NCBI GenBank assembly: GCA_031276375.1
Contig: JAISNE010000148.1
Coordinates: forward strand, 1-5,662
DNA from: Accumulibacter sp.
Lineage (GTDB): Bacteria > Pseudomonadota > Gammaproteobacteria > Burkholderiales > Rhodocyclaceae
DNA length: 5,662 nucleotides
Direction: 5' to 3'
This document shows positions 5,051 to 5,662 of this stretch, one piece after another. The notes beneath the pieces were generated by a model. It was given only the letters and a program-made list of their open reading frames with translations, had not been told where the DNA came from and made no database searches. A program made the translations under genes and the position numbers. Numbering within the stretch: the first letter of the stretch is position 1; the number at the start of each line of letters is the position of its first letter.

Positions 5051-5662
5051 CGGCCCGCAGCTTCTCCAGGGCTTTTTCCGCCGCGCTCTGCTCGGCCGCG
5101 CGGCGGCTGCCGCCCCGCCCCTCGGTACCGATGCGCAAAGAGTCGATCTCGCAAACGACGGTGAACGACTGCGCGTGCGCTTCGCCATCCGTTCCGGCCA
5201 GCACGTATCTCGGCAGCGGCAAACGCCGGCCCTGCAGATATTCCTGGAGGCAGGTCTTGGCATCCTTGGCCGGTTTCCCCGGCGCGATGCCGGCCAGCAG
5301 GTTCTCGTACAGGCGGGCGATCACCCGGCTCGCGCCGTCGAATCCGCCATCCAGCCATACGGCGCCGAAAACCGCTTCGAGGGCGTCGGCCAGGATCGAC
5401 GGACGGCTGGCGCCGCCACTCTTCGATTCCCCCTCGCCGAGCCTGAGATGATCGCCGAGCGACAACGACAGCGACAGCTTGTGCAGGCTGTCCTGGCGGA
5501 CGAGATTGGCGCGCAGCCGCGACATGTCCCCCTCGGAAATCAGCGGAAAGCGGTCATAGAGCTGGCGGGCGATCACCGCGTCGAGAATCGAATCGCCAAG
5601 GAATTCGAGCCGCTCGTTGTGCGGCGAACTGTGGCTGCGATGCGTCAGCGCCGTGCGCAGCA
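5043..5662 (-). CDS. rnc: ribonuclease III (5' end beyond the window)
   Basis: RNase III cuts double-stranded RNA, processing the rRNA precursor and some mRNAs. The window shows 205 residues in frame to the right edge. By comparison with E. coli (226 aa), about the first 22 residues lie beyond 5662. Visible in order are ALTHRS, the signature [13 protein letters not shown] with the metal-binding Glu and Asp (E. coli E38, E41 and D45), [33 protein letters not shown] with [12 protein letters not shown] holding the second catalytic Asp/Glu pair (D114 and E117). The C-terminal dsRNA-binding domain runs from [20 protein letters not shown] through [10 protein letters not shown] to [18 protein letters not shown]. 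All catalytic residues are present. The TGA stop (5043-5045) lies inside the start of era, a common pairing that couples the two genes. lepB usually precedes rnc but lies outside the window. Confidence 0.97.
   Translation of the reverse strand, partial: LRTALTHRSHSSPHNERLEFLGDSILDAVIARQLYDRFPLISEGDMSRLRANLVRQDSLHKLSLSLSLGDHLRLGEGESKSGGASRPSILADALEAVFGAVWLDGGFDGASRVIARLYENLLAGIAPGKPAKDAKTCLQEYLQGRRLPLPRYVLAGTDGEAHAQSFTVVCEIDSLRIGTEGRGGSRRAAEQSAAEKALEKLRADG

Noticed and set aside
5051..5263. N-terminal extension of Era in an open frame
   Set aside because: It is the dsRNA-binding part of rnc read in another frame; Era homologues start close to [14 protein letters not shown].

Overview
The window is dominated by a tightly packed minus-strand housekeeping operon. 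In transcription order (right to left) it reads rnc (partial) - era - recO - pdxJ - acpS - nagZ. The rnc-era-recO-pdxJ-acpS order is widespread in gamma- and betaproteobacteria. nagZ placed directly after acpS, the high G+C content and the RecO/PdxJ/NagZ sequence style point to a betaproteobacterium (Rhodocyclales or Nitrosomonadales-like). That placement is an inference from gene order and remembered family sequences, not from a search.

Right part (1212-5662): the genes abut or overlap. era starts 8 nt inside rnc, recO starts about 19 nt after era, recO/pdxJ and pdxJ/acpS share ATGA overlaps of 4 nt, and nagZ starts 6 nt after acpS. One polycistronic message with translational coupling is likely, with its promoter outside the window beyond 5662. 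The products are not one pathway: dsRNA processing (Rnc), 30S subunit maturation (Era), recombinational repair (RecO), vitamin B6 synthesis (PdxJ), acyl carrier protein activation (AcpS) and cell-wall recycling (NagZ). The one odd spot is the recO start, which is built from about five copies of a 15-nt tandem repeat. Most copies carry an in-frame start codon and a Shine-Dalgarno-like AAGG.

Middle part (811-1211): a small minus-strand gene of unknown function (79 codons from GTG) follows nagZ. Immediately upstream and in the same frame is a 12-codon ORF with a much better ribosome binding site. It is separated from the gene by a TAA and a short hairpin. The gene may be broken by a nonsense codon near its 5' end, or it may have a short leader ORF.

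Left part (1-810): no gene is well supported. It holds two copies of a dispersed palindromic repeat (arms of the CGTCATTGCGAGG...TGGCAATCCA type), a hairpin between them, a few small inverted or direct repeats, and a possible C-terminal coding remnant ending exactly at base 1.

I see no mobile-element genes, CRISPR array, tRNA or rRNA, and nothing that looks like a new multi-gene system. The points worth checking are the recO start array and the interrupted small gene.
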